Source of the DNA: Christensenella tenuis
Lineage (GTDB): Bacteria > Bacillota > Clostridia > Christensenellales > Christensenellaceae
Direction of reading: 5' to 3'
Length of the DNA stretch: 64,000 nt
Assembly: GCF_014287795.1 (NCBI RefSeq)
Contig: NZ_JACOON010000004.1
Coordinates: forward strand, 291,222-355,221
Position 1 is the first letter of the stretch. Each line of letters begins with the position of its first letter. Position numbers and translations under genes: made by a program. The notes under the pieces are model-generated. The model saw nothing but the letters and a program-made list of their open reading frames with translations. It was not told where the DNA came from and did no database searches. Below, piece by piece: positions 33,883-41,957 of the stretch.

Positions 33883-35001
33883 ATGAAAAAGACAATCGCA
33901 CTGGTACTCGCGGCAGTCCTGATGGCAGCGGTCCTGATGGCAGGATGCTCGCCGGCCCAGGATGCAGGCGGGTCTGCCGCACCGGCAGACGAACCGCAGG
34001 CATCTGCGTCCGTTTCGGCAGATACGGAAGAAAGCGCCCCTGCGGAAGCGAAACCCGAAGGGGAAAAAATCCGCGTAGGTTACGTGATGCTCAATTTCAC
34101 GAATACATTCTACGCGAACCTTATGGAAACGGCGCAGCAGGCGGCAGACGACAGGGGATTTGAAGTAACCTTCAAGAGCTGCGAAGGAAACCTCGAGCAG
34201 GAAATCGCGCACATCGAGAACTTTATCCAGGAAGGCGTCGACGTCATCATCGCGGACCCGATCGATTCCGAAGCGCTTGTAGATGTGTTTACCAAAGGCG
34301 CCGAAGCGGGAATCACGATGGTCTCCCTGTTCAACGAAGTGAAGACGCCTGATTCGGTAACAACCTACAATGCAATGCTCGACCACCAAGGCATCTTTGA
34401 AGGCGCGTGCATGGGCCTTGCGGCCAAGATGGGCGGCAAGGGCAAGGTAGGTTTCATAGCCGGGACTCCGGGCAACGCCGCAAGCGAGGAAAGAAAAGCG
34501 GGATTCCAGGCAATGCTCGATAAATATCCGGATATCGAATTGGTTGCGGAAGAGCCAAGCGAACTCGACCCAACCCAAGGGATCGCGATCTTTGAAAACT
34601 GGCTGACCGCCTATCCGGATATGGACGCGGTGTTCGTAGTGTTCGACGACTGCGTTCCGGCGATTGTCGATATGATTGAAGGCAACGGAAAGGATATCCT
34701 GATTGCGGCAAACGACGGATTGGGAGACTGTGTGGCAATCATGGGCAGCGATGGGCCGCTCGTAACGGACGCATTGATCAACGGATACCGCGCAGGGTAC
34801 TGGACAGCGCTTTACTGCTATAACCTCGCGACCGGAAAGACGTCGGAAACACATGAATATATGCCAACCTATTCCATTATTCCCACGGATGTACAGGAAT
34901 TGATGAAAGCGGATGGAACATATGACGATTATGACATCATCACCCCCGAAGAAGCCCTTAGCTATCTCGACAATGTAGCAAACGAATTTAAGGATTATTG
35001 A
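33883..35001 (+). CDS. Sugar-binding lipoprotein, RbsB type
   Basis: 372 residues. A lipoprotein signal (charged start, hydrophobic core, lipobox MAGC, Cys at about 22) and a Ser/Ala/Glu-rich spacer to about residue 60, then a periplasmic-binding type I fold with VGYVMLNFTNTFYANLM and IIADPIDSEALV. It catches the sugar outside the membrane and hands it to the permease pair. AGAGGAGG precedes the ATG. Confidence 0.9.
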   Translation: MKKTIALVLAAVLMAAVLMAGCSPAQDAGGSAAPADEPQASASVSADTEESAPAEAKPEGEKIRVGYVMLNFTNTFYANLMETAQQAADDRGFEVTFKSCEGNLEQEIAHIENFIQEGVDVIIADPIDSEALVDVFTKGAEAGITMVSLFNEVKTPDSVTTYNAMLDHQGIFEGACMGLAAKMGGKGKVGFIAGTPGNAASEERKAGFQAMLDKYPDIELVAEEPSELDPTQGIAIFENWLTAYPDMDAVFVVFDDCVPAIVDMIEGNGKDILIAANDGLGDCVAIMGSDGPLVTDALINGYRAGYWTALYCYNLATGKTSETHEYMPTYSIIPTDVQELMKADGTYDDYDIITPEEALSYLDNVANEFKDY

Positions 35002-35086
35002 TCCGGGGTCATTCAACAGGATGCAGGAAATGGTGCGGCAGCAGTCTGCTGCCGCACAAAAAAAGAAAACTAACGGAGTTGTTATT

Positions 35087-37696
35087 ATGGCACAGGTTAC
35101 ATCAAACATGGAAAACAGAAAAACCAATGTAGTTCAAAGACTGTTGTTTGGCGGTTCCCGATATATCATGCTGATTGTGGTTGCGTTGGTCCTGGGCGTT
35201 GTGTTTACGATCATCAATCCGAATTTCCTCGGCGTTGACAACGGGTTCCAGAACATTTTTAACCTGATCCGCCAAACGGCTGTGATTGCGATCGTCTCCT
35301 GTGGCATGACTTATGTAATACTCACGGGCGGGATTGATCTTTCGGTCGGCGGAATCCTGGTGTTCGCCGGAACGGTTGGGATTATGGCGTATAACGCCCT
35401 TGGGGAAAATGCCCTTGTGGCCATTGCGGTCACGCTCCTTGCGGCGGTGCTGATGGGGATGCTCAATGGTTTCTTTATCGGAAAACTAAAACTGACGGCT
35501 TTTATCGTAACCCTTGCCACACAGTCGGTCGCCCGCGGGCTGGCGCTCCTCTTAACGGGAGGGCTGTCGCTGCCCATTTCCGACCCGGTATACAAATATC
35601 TCGGGCAAGGCGACATTATCTCAATCGGAAAGGTCGGCGTTCCTTTTGTGCTTGTGATTATGATCGTGATCTTTGTCATCGGCACGATTATAAACGATAA
35701 AACAAGGTTTGGCAGGGATGTATACGCTGTGGGCGGCAATGTTACGGCGGCGCGGGCCATGGGCATCAACGTTCCAAAACGGATCATCCAGGTGTATGGG
35801 ATCAGCGGCCTTATGGCAGGGATCGGCGCGGTGCTTACTGTGGGCCGGCTTTCCTCGGCACAGCCGCAGGCAGGCATAAACCTGGAGTTCGACGCTATTA
35901 CCGCCGTCATCCTGGGCGGCACGTCGCTGGTGGGAGGAATCGGCAACCTCAAAGGGACGATCATTGGCGCGATCCTTGTGGGTATTATTACAAATGGTAT
36001 GGGTATCATCCCGGATGTAACGCCTTTTGCCACTTATGTAGTAAAAGGGCTGCTTGTACTCGGGGCGGTGCTGCTCGACACGATGAGCACCAACTATAAG
36101 GCGAAACTCATGGTGCCGGAAATAGAAGATACGGAAGAATTTGACCAGGAAGAACCGGCGGAAGACGGCTTCCGCCAAGCGGTGGCCTCGGTGCATGGGA
36201 ATGAAGCGGAAAACATCCTTGAAATGCGCAGCATCACCAAGGTGTTCCCGGGGACAAAGGCGCTCGATAAGGTTTCGGTCACGTTCCGCCAGGGCGAAGT
36301 ACATGCCCTGATGGGGGAAAACGGCGCGGGAAAGTCAACATTGATGAAGATCCTGGCAGGCGAAATGCGGCAGGACGGCGGCACGGTCTATCTTAATGGG
36401 ATCCCAGTGAGCATCGGCACTACCTTCCGTTCACAGGAACTTGGGGTTTCGATCATCCACCAGGAATTCTCGCTGATCGACGAGCTCACGGTAGCGCAGA
36501 ATATTTTCCTTGGGCAGGAGATCCGGACGGGCGGCTTTGTGAACACACGGGCAATGGAAAAAGAGGCGCAGAAGGTCGTCGACGGCATGGGGCTCGACAT
36601 CGATGTGCGCCGCTCCGTCAAGAATTTGACGGTGGGCGAAAAACAGATGGTAGAAATCGCCAAGGCATTGAAGGTAAAGGCATGGCTGATTATCATGGAC
36701 GAACCGACGTCCGCGCTTACAGAGGATGAAAAGGAATACCTTTTCAATGTAATCCGCAACCTGAAGGCAAAGGGAGTAAGCGTCGTTTATATCTCCCACC
36801 GGATGCAGGAGATTTTCGATATCTGCGAAACCATCACGGTCCTGCGGGACGGCCAGTATATCGGCTCCGCAAAAGTAAACGAAATCGACGAGCCGCAGCT
36901 TATCAAAATGATGGTAGGCCGCGAGCTGAGTAATATCTTTTCAAGGGAAAGGAACCAACTTGGCAAGACTGTTCTCAGGGTAGAGAACTTAAGTAGGGAC
37001 GGCGTATTTGAAAATATTTCATTTGAGGTACGAGAGGGAGAAGTGCTTGGCTTCAGCGGCCTTCTCGGCGCGGGGCGCACGGAAATAGCACGCTGCCTGT
37101 TCGGACTCGATCAGTATGACGCCGGGAGGATCTATCTGGACGGGAAGGAAATCACCATTAAAAATTCTGCGGATGCGATTCGGAAAGGGATTTTCTATCT
37201 GCCGGAGGATCGGAAACAGGAAGGCTTTATCCCGTTCATGTCAATACGGGAGAACCTTGCGTTTCCTTCCTACCCTGTGATCAGCAATAAGCTTGGGGTT
37301 ATCTCTGAAAAAGAGGAGTCCAGGATCAGCCAGGACCAAGTCCGTGCGCTTAAAATCAAGTGTGCGGGCGATAAGCAGAACGTTGGAGAGCTTTCGGGCG
37401 GCAACCAGCAAAAGGTTTCCTTTGGGAAGTGGATGCCCCTTGACGCCAAGGTGTTGATCCTTGACGAACCGACGCGCGGCATAGATGTAAGCGCGAAAGC
37501 GGAAATCCACCAGATTATCGCATCGATTGCACGGCAAGGCGTGGCAGTGATCCTCATTTCCTCCGAAATGCCGGAACTGCTCGGGGCGATCGACAATGTG
37601 ATCGTACTGCGGGAAGGAGTGATCCGGGGATTTTTCAGTGCGGATGAGGTTACGCAGGATTTGATCATGGAACGGCAGGCGCATACGGCAAGCTGA
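35087..37696 (+). CDS. Fused sugar ABC permease and double ATPase (RbsC-RbsA)
   Basis: 869 residues. Residues 1-330 are a full RbsC-type permease (SGGIDLS-type motif TGGIDLSVGG, then GGTSLVGGIGNLKGT). After an acidic linker (about 335-365) come two RbsA ATPase domains: Walker A GENGAGKST near 410, its LTVGEKQ signature near 517, the second domain from about 630 with GLLGAGRTE, and LSGGNQQKV near 768. RbsA and RbsC are normally separate chains. The reading frame is continuous through the linker, so the fusion is not an artefact of a missing stop. The start at 35087 follows CGGAGTTG. Confidence 0.9.
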   Translation: MAQVTSNMENRKTNVVQRLLFGGSRYIMLIVVALVLGVVFTIINPNFLGVDNGFQNIFNLIRQTAVIAIVSCGMTYVILTGGIDLSVGGILVFAGTVGIMAYNALGENALVAIAVTLLAAVLMGMLNGFFIGKLKLTAFIVTLATQSVARGLALLLTGGLSLPISDPVYKYLGQGDIISIGKVGVPFVLVIMIVIFVIGTIINDKTRFGRDVYAVGGNVTAARAMGINVPKRIIQVYGISGLMAGIGAVLTVGRLSSAQPQAGINLEFDAITAVILGGTSLVGGIGNLKGTIIGAILVGIITNGMGIIPDVTPFATYVVKGLLVLGAVLLDTMSTNYKAKLMVPEIEDTEEFDQEEPAEDGFRQAVASVHGNEAENILEMRSITKVFPGTKALDKVSVTFRQGEVHALMGENGAGKSTLMKILAGEMRQDGGTVYLNGIPVSIGTTFRSQELGVSIIHQEFSLIDELTVAQNIFLGQEIRTGGFVNTRAMEKEAQKVVDGMGLDIDVRRSVKNLTVGEKQMVEIAKALKVKAWLIIMDEPTSALTEDEKEYLFNVIRNLKAKGVSVVYISHRMQEIFDICETITVLRDGQYIGSAKVNEIDEPQLIKMMVGRELSNIFSRERNQLGKTVLRVENLSRDGVFENISFEVREGEVLGFSGLLGAGRTEIARCLFGLDQYDAGRIYLDGKEITIKNSADAIRKGIFYLPEDRKQEGFIPFMSIRENLAFPSYPVISNKLGVISEKEESRISQDQVRALKIKCAGDKQNVGELSGGNQQKVSFGKWMPLDAKVLILDEPTRGIDVSAKAEIHQIIASIARQGVAVILISSEMPELLGAIDNVIVLREGVIRGFFSADEVTQDLIMERQAHTAS

Positions 37697-37728
37697 CCAG
37701 CGCAAAAATGAACGGAGAGGAAGAGACA

Positions 37729-39243
37729 ATGAGATATCTGCTCGGTATGGACCTTGGCACACAGTCGGCAAAGGTTTGCCTGTTTGACGAACACGGGAAC
37801 ATTGTGGCAAAAAGTACGCGCAGCACGGCGACCCATCGGGAAAAACCCGACTGGGCAGCCCAAAACCCGCTTGAATGGTGGAGCAGGATCCGGGAATGCA
37901 CGAATGAAGTCCTGAAAAAAACGGGAATTTCCCCGGGCGAGATCGCCGGTATAGGAACGGATGCGCATATGCATGCGACGGTTGGAATTGGCAGGGACGG
38001 CGGGCTTTCAAATGAAGAAGCGCAGCTCTATTCGGATAAGCGGACCGGGGGAATCCGCTTCAGCGGCGCCGAAAAAAAACGGATGTATGAATTGACTGCC
38101 AATGCGCCGTCTCCACAGCTGATGGGGATGAAGATCAAATGGATCCGGGAAAACCAGCCGGAACAATATGAAAAGACAGAAAAGTTTCTCGTAGCGAACG
38201 CTTATCTGAATTACAGGCTGACGGGGGAATTTGCCATCGATCCCTCCGAAGGGTCGGGAACCTTCCTTCTGGACTGCAAGACCATTGACTGGTCGGGGGA
38301 AGCGGCGGACATCCTTGGGGTGGATGTCCAAAAAATGCCTCCGGTTGTAAAATCCTGCGAGGTAATGGGCCGGGTAACGCGGGCAGCGGCCGAAGAGCTG
38401 GGGCTCGCGGAAGGAACGCCAGTTGTCGCGGGAAGTGGGGACATGGTGTGCGGCATGCTCGGCACGGGCCTCGTAAAGCCCGGGTTTTGCTCGGATGTTA
38501 CCGGGACGGGAACCGGCATGGATATCTTTTCGCCGGAAGCGATCCGGGACCCGCGGCTTACCAACCTGAGCTATCTTGACGGTTCGTGGCTGAGCTATGC
38601 TTCGCTCGATACGGCGGGCGTATGCTACCGCTGGCTGCGGGACAATTGTGCCAAAGAAGAGATGCGCGCGGCCGCGCAAAAAGGGGAAGACGCTTACGAT
38701 TACCTGAACCGCTTGGCCGATGGAACGCCGCCCGGCGCGGAAGGAATGCTGTTTTTCCCGTACCTTTTGGGAGAACGGACGACCGGGTCGGCTTTTGCGA
38801 AAGGGTCGATGCTCGGGATCACGCTGCGCACGGATATTGCGTCTATGGCGCGGGCTGTGATGGAAGGCGTGACCTTTGGCCTGAAACGGTTCCTGGATAT
38901 TTTCCAGGAACATATAGCGCTCGGGCACGTACGCCATATCGGCGGGGCTGCAAATGGAGATACATGGAATCAGATCAAAGCGGATATCTTCAACCTGCCG
39001 GTCCTGACCGTTGCAAATTCCGAAACGACGGCGTTGGGCGCGGCCATTATGGCTGGCGTTGGGGTAGGGATATGGTCTTCCGCCGAAGAAGCGGTACAGG
39101 AAACTGTCCATACCGGAAGGGAATACCTGCCGGATCCTTTAAACCGGCAGCTTTATGACGATTTATATGGAGTGTATAAAAAGCTGCACGACCAGCTCGA
39201 CGCAGCTTATGTGGAGATAGCGCGGATCTATGGCCTTGCTTAG
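37729..39243 (+). CDS. FGGY family carbohydrate kinase
   Basis: 504 residues. LLGMDLGTQSAKVCLFDE is the N-terminal phosphate motif, FFPYLLGERT (about 347) and GGAANGDTWNQIKADI (about 405) are the FGGY signatures. Nearest in look to xylulokinase. The catalytic Asp region GTDAHMHA replaces the usual GQMHG, so the sugar site may differ from XylB. The start at 37729 follows GGAGAGGAAGAG. Phosphorylates the imported sugar or the SDR product. Confidence 0.85.
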   Translation: MRYLLGMDLGTQSAKVCLFDEHGNIVAKSTRSTATHREKPDWAAQNPLEWWSRIRECTNEVLKKTGISPGEIAGIGTDAHMHATVGIGRDGGLSNEEAQLYSDKRTGGIRFSGAEKKRMYELTANAPSPQLMGMKIKWIRENQPEQYEKTEKFLVANAYLNYRLTGEFAIDPSEGSGTFLLDCKTIDWSGEAADILGVDVQKMPPVVKSCEVMGRVTRAAAEELGLAEGTPVVAGSGDMVCGMLGTGLVKPGFCSDVTGTGTGMDIFSPEAIRDPRLTNLSYLDGSWLSYASLDTAGVCYRWLRDNCAKEEMRAAAQKGEDAYDYLNRLADGTPPGAEGMLFFPYLLGERTTGSAFAKGSMLGITLRTDIASMARAVMEGVTFGLKRFLDIFQEHIALGHVRHIGGAANGDTWNQIKADIFNLPVLTVANSETTALGAAIMAGVGVGIWSSAEEAVQETVHTGREYLPDPLNRQLYDDLYGVYKKLHDQLDAAYVEIARIYGLA

Positions 39244-39347
39244 GGAAAAGAAACCGGGGCAGGCGCCGGGCGGTCTGGGAAATATGGATGGATGCCATTG
39301 TAAAGAATGCGCATGATGCGTATGAATAGTTATTTTGGAGGGAAAAG

Positions 39348-40100
39348 ATGTTTGACTGGAGCAAAGTGAAGGATCCTGTAATTGCCAAAAGATTACAGGA
39401 TGAAGGACGGGCCTTCGTGGCAAGATGCCATTTTGGCACACAGGGAGTGGCAAAAACAAAACAAGACGTTCTGGATACGCTGCAACGGCTTCTTGACAGT
39501 GGATTTATGACGCTCGCGTTCGATATTGAAGCCAATTACGCGAGGATGGTCCAGGAGGTCACGGGGGGCAAAGTCCCGCTGCATGCGGCAGTGTCCTACC
39601 CGATGGGAAGAATGACGCTGAAACAAAAGCTCTACGGCCTTCAAAGCATGCTGGACCTTGGCATCGGGGATACTTGCGTGTGCATCGACTGGCAAGCTAT
39701 TTTTTCAGGACGCTATCGTGATGTGGAGAAGGAAGCGGCGGCGATCAATAAGGAATTCGATGGAAAATTCCTGAAAAACGCTTTTGTAATCCCCGCAACG
39801 CTGATGAGCGACCTTGAGATCGTGGAAGTCTGCAAAGCGCTTGACAACGCGGGGGTCTACTCTATCAAAGTAAATCCGGGCACAAAGCTGGGCGTTTCCT
39901 ACGAAGAAGTGGAGCTCATCAACCGCAATTTCCCGCACCGGTTCGACATTCATCCGTCGGGCAATATCCGCACGCTCGAGGCGGTGGAAAAATATTTGGA
40001 GCTTGGATGCAAAATTATCCATACGGCAAGTTCGCTTGAAATTGTAGAAGCATATCTGAACCGGCAATTTGCCCTATATACCGGAGGTGTACAATCATGA
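39348..40100 (+). CDS. DeoC-family aldolase-like protein A
   Basis: 250 residues of the DERA (deoxyribose-phosphate aldolase) TIM-barrel family. Aligned by eye to DeoC, the Schiff-base lysine is kept in YSIKVNPG (FIKTSTG in DeoC), the second lysine becomes His in FDIHPSGNIRT, and the proton-relay Asp becomes Cys. It may therefore be a class I aldolase with altered chemistry. TTGGAGGG precedes the ATG. The stop overlaps the ATG of the next gene by four bases, so the two products are probably made in equal amounts. Confidence 0.7.
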   Translation: MFDWSKVKDPVIAKRLQDEGRAFVARCHFGTQGVAKTKQDVLDTLQRLLDSGFMTLAFDIEANYARMVQEVTGGKVPLHAAVSYPMGRMTLKQKLYGLQSMLDLGIGDTCVCIDWQAIFSGRYRDVEKEAAAINKEFDGKFLKNAFVIPATLMSDLEIVEVCKALDNAGVYSIKVNPGTKLGVSYEEVELINRNFPHRFDIHPSGNIRTLEAVEKYLELGCKIIHTASSLEIVEAYLNRQFALYTGGVQS

Positions 40101-40756
40101 ACGGAATCGAAAAGAAAATCGTTTACACTAATGCTTCCGCTTATAAAACCAGCGATGCGGACTGCGAACGCTTGGTGCTCGGCGCAATGGCCAAGGGAAT
40201 GGAGCGCATCTTTGTTCTCCCGTCCTCGTTGCCCGTGGTCAACAGGACAAGGACGGACGGCATCCGGGTTGCGGTAGGGGTCTCTTATCCTTCGGGAGCC
40301 TATGAACAGGCGGTAAAGGTACATGAAATCGAAGACCTGCTTTGTTCGGGCGAAGCGTTCGACGAGATCTATGCGGTTCTTGCGGTTGGACGCTACCTGA
40401 GCGGCTATGCAGACGAGTGCCGTGCGGAAATGGAGGCGATGGCTGCCGCCGCGGGGGAAAAGCCGGTCTATTTCATAATGGAAGCGGCGGTCATGACGGA
40501 CGGGCAGAAAAAAGAGGTTGTGGAAATGGCCGCGGGGGCCGGGGCGCGCGGGATTGTGGCATCCACGGGGTTTGCTCCCTACGATATCAAAATGCCCGGA
40601 CCGGAAGACATAAGGACGCTTGCAGAGGCTGCCGCTGGGAAACTCGAGATAATCGCAAACGGGGGAATCGATTCCATGGAAAAAATACAGGATATGCTTC
40701 GTGCGGGGGCGGGCCTCGTTTGTTCGGCTGATGCATACCATATCCTGAATGGATAA
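40097..40756 (+). CDS. DeoC-family aldolase-like protein B, catalytic residues lost
   Basis: 219 residues, DERA fold by its conserved landmarks: VSYPSG, EIYAVLAVG, FIMEAAVMTDGQKK, IVASTGF and IIANGGIDS. All three catalytic positions differ from DeoC: Lys to Val in IVASTGF, Lys to Ile in IIANGGI, and Asp to Tyr in EIYAV. It looks like a non-catalytic partner of protein A or an enzyme with another mechanism. Translation is coupled to A through ATGA. Last gene of the operon. Confidence 0.65.
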   Translation: MNGIEKKIVYTNASAYKTSDADCERLVLGAMAKGMERIFVLPSSLPVVNRTRTDGIRVAVGVSYPSGAYEQAVKVHEIEDLLCSGEAFDEIYAVLAVGRYLSGYADECRAEMEAMAAAAGEKPVYFIMEAAVMTDGQKKEVVEMAAGAGARGIVASTGFAPYDIKMPGPEDIRTLAEAAAGKLEIIANGGIDSMEKIQDMLRAGAGLVCSADAYHILNG

Positions 40757-40791
40757 ACTGGGCGATGGGAATAGTTCCGACCAAAACGCAT

Positions 40792-40828
40792 AAAAAGGGC
40801 CGTTCCGCTTCAGAGGAAGGCCCTTTTG
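40792..40828 (+). terminator. Terminator of the sugar operon
   Basis: AAAAAGGGCC / GGCCCTTTT with a loop of about 18 bases that may pair further (TTCC / GGAA). Confidence 0.85.
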
Positions 40829-40835
40829 TGCTTAT

Positions 40836-40890
40836 TGACGAAAGAAAAGAATTTAGGTATTCTATAAATAAACAATAAAAATATTGTTTG
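40836..40890 (+). promoter_or_regulatory. Promoter and operator of the second gntR gene
   Basis: TTGACG (40836-40841), 17-base spacer, TATTCT (40859-40864), then a perfect inverted repeat AAACAATA-AAAA-TATTGTTT (40871-40890) at the start site: a likely autoregulatory operator. Confidence 0.75.
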
Positions 40891-40933
40891 GCACAAACAC
40901 AAAAAATCTATGTGTTTTGAAATGGAGTCTGAG

Positions 40934-41692
40934 ATGTTTAGCGGTGAGATAATCGATAAAAACACGCCCGTACCTATGTATTTTCAGCTAAAGAATATTA
41001 TCCTCAAGGAAATTGAGGCGGGACGTCTCAAACCGGGCGATTATATCCCTACCGAAACGGAACTGCGCGAACAGTTCGACATCAGCAGGACAACGGTGCG
41101 CCAGGCGATCACTGAACTTGTTATGGAAGGCTACCTCGAGCGGGACAAGGGCAGGGGCACTTTTGTTTCACGGCCCAAGATGGAGCAGAAGTTTATGCAG
41201 TCCATTATTTCCTATGCGGAAGAGATGCGGCTTCTTGGGTTTGTACCGAAGACGGAAATCCTTGAAATGAAGGTGATCCCGGCGTCTGAACGGGAAGAAG
41301 CAAGGCAGAAGCTGTGCATCCCGGAGGATGGCGAGATCATTTATATCAAGCGCCTGCGGTATGCAAGCGACGAACCGATGGTAGTAGACGAGGTATGCCT
41401 TTCGACGGCCTGCGCCGCACTGCTTGACATTGGGCCGGACCAGATTGCGGAATATGGCCTTTACCATTTCCTGTTTCAGAAAAACGAGACCAAAGTGATG
41501 CACGTCACGCGGCAGATTGAATCGGTGGCGTGCGGCAAAAAGGTAAGCGAACTTCTTGGAATACCGAAAGGCGCGCCTGTGCAGCTTACCACGACCCTTA
41601 GTTATAATAAAGACGAAGTGCCGCTGGAATATACGGTGGCGCATTACCGTGGAGATAAAACCAAATTCCGCGTCGATTTATTCAACACATAA
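40934..41692 (+). CDS. GntR family regulator, HutC subfamily, second copy
   Basis: 252 residues. DNA-binding part at about 10-80 (NTPVPMYFQLKNIILKEI, ISRTTVRQAITELVMEGYLER) and a UTRA domain. It is a paralogue of the regulator at 29227. The start at 40934 is chosen over 40910 and 40922 because GGAG is spaced six bases from it. Its place just after the importer operon suggests that it governs that operon and itself. Confidence 0.85.
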   Translation: MFSGEIIDKNTPVPMYFQLKNIILKEIEAGRLKPGDYIPTETELREQFDISRTTVRQAITELVMEGYLERDKGRGTFVSRPKMEQKFMQSIISYAEEMRLLGFVPKTEILEMKVIPASEREEARQKLCIPEDGEIIYIKRLRYASDEPMVVDEVCLSTACAALLDIGPDQIAEYGLYHFLFQKNETKVMHVTRQIESVACGKKVSELLGIPKGAPVQLTTTLSYNKDEVPLEYTVAHYRGDKTKFRVDLFNT

Positions 41693-41710
41693 CAAGAAAA
41701 AGTGTGCGAT

Positions 41711-41735
41711 AAAACCGCTGGAAGGCGGTTTTTTT
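41711..41735 (+). terminator. Terminator after the second gntR gene
   Basis: AAAACCGC / GCGGTTTT with a six-base loop and a T run. Confidence 0.9.
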
Positions 41736-41763
41736 AATGTGCCTGCAAATCTGGCCGAAGCAA

Positions 41764-41829
41764 TCTTAACATTGTCTTAACACCGTCCCTCCCATCTTAA
41801 CACTGCATTTACGGGAAACAAATTATAAT
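41764..41829 (+). promoter_or_regulatory. kdp promoter with tandem KdpE-type boxes
   Basis: TATAAT at 41824-41829 has no good -35. Upstream lie three copies of TCTTAACA at 41764, 41775 and 41795, with start-to-start distances of 11 and 20 bases, on one face of the helix and next to the -35 position. OmpR/PhoB-type regulators bind such phased direct repeats, so these are likely KdpE sites on an activator-dependent promoter. The predicted leader (about 30 bases) is too short for a c-di-AMP riboswitch. Confidence 0.65.
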
Positions 41830-41867
41830 CATCCTGTGACAAAATTTAGGGAAAAGGAGATAAAACT

Positions 41868-41957
41868 ATGGGAACGGTTATGGTTGTTGCGGGCATAGCG
41901 ATGCTCGCTATGCTCGGCTATCTTTTCTGTGTTTTATTCAAAGGTGAGAAGCTATGA
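41868..41957 (+). CDS. kdpF: KdpF, small subunit of the potassium-transporting ATPase
   Basis: 29 residues, one membrane helix (begins MGTVMVVAGIAML, ends FKGEKL). KdpF stabilises the KdpABC complex. AAAGGAGA precedes the ATG, and the stop overlaps the kdpA start as ATGA. Too short for routine gene finders, but size, topology and place are exactly those of KdpF. Confidence 0.85.
   Translation: MGTVMVVAGIAMLAMLGYLFCVLFKGEKL

Noticed and set aside
41700..41867. A c-di-AMP (ydaO) riboswitch before kdp
   Set aside because: The leader from the TATAAT box to the ATG is about 30 bases and no conserved GGGA/CGCA-type core is visible.
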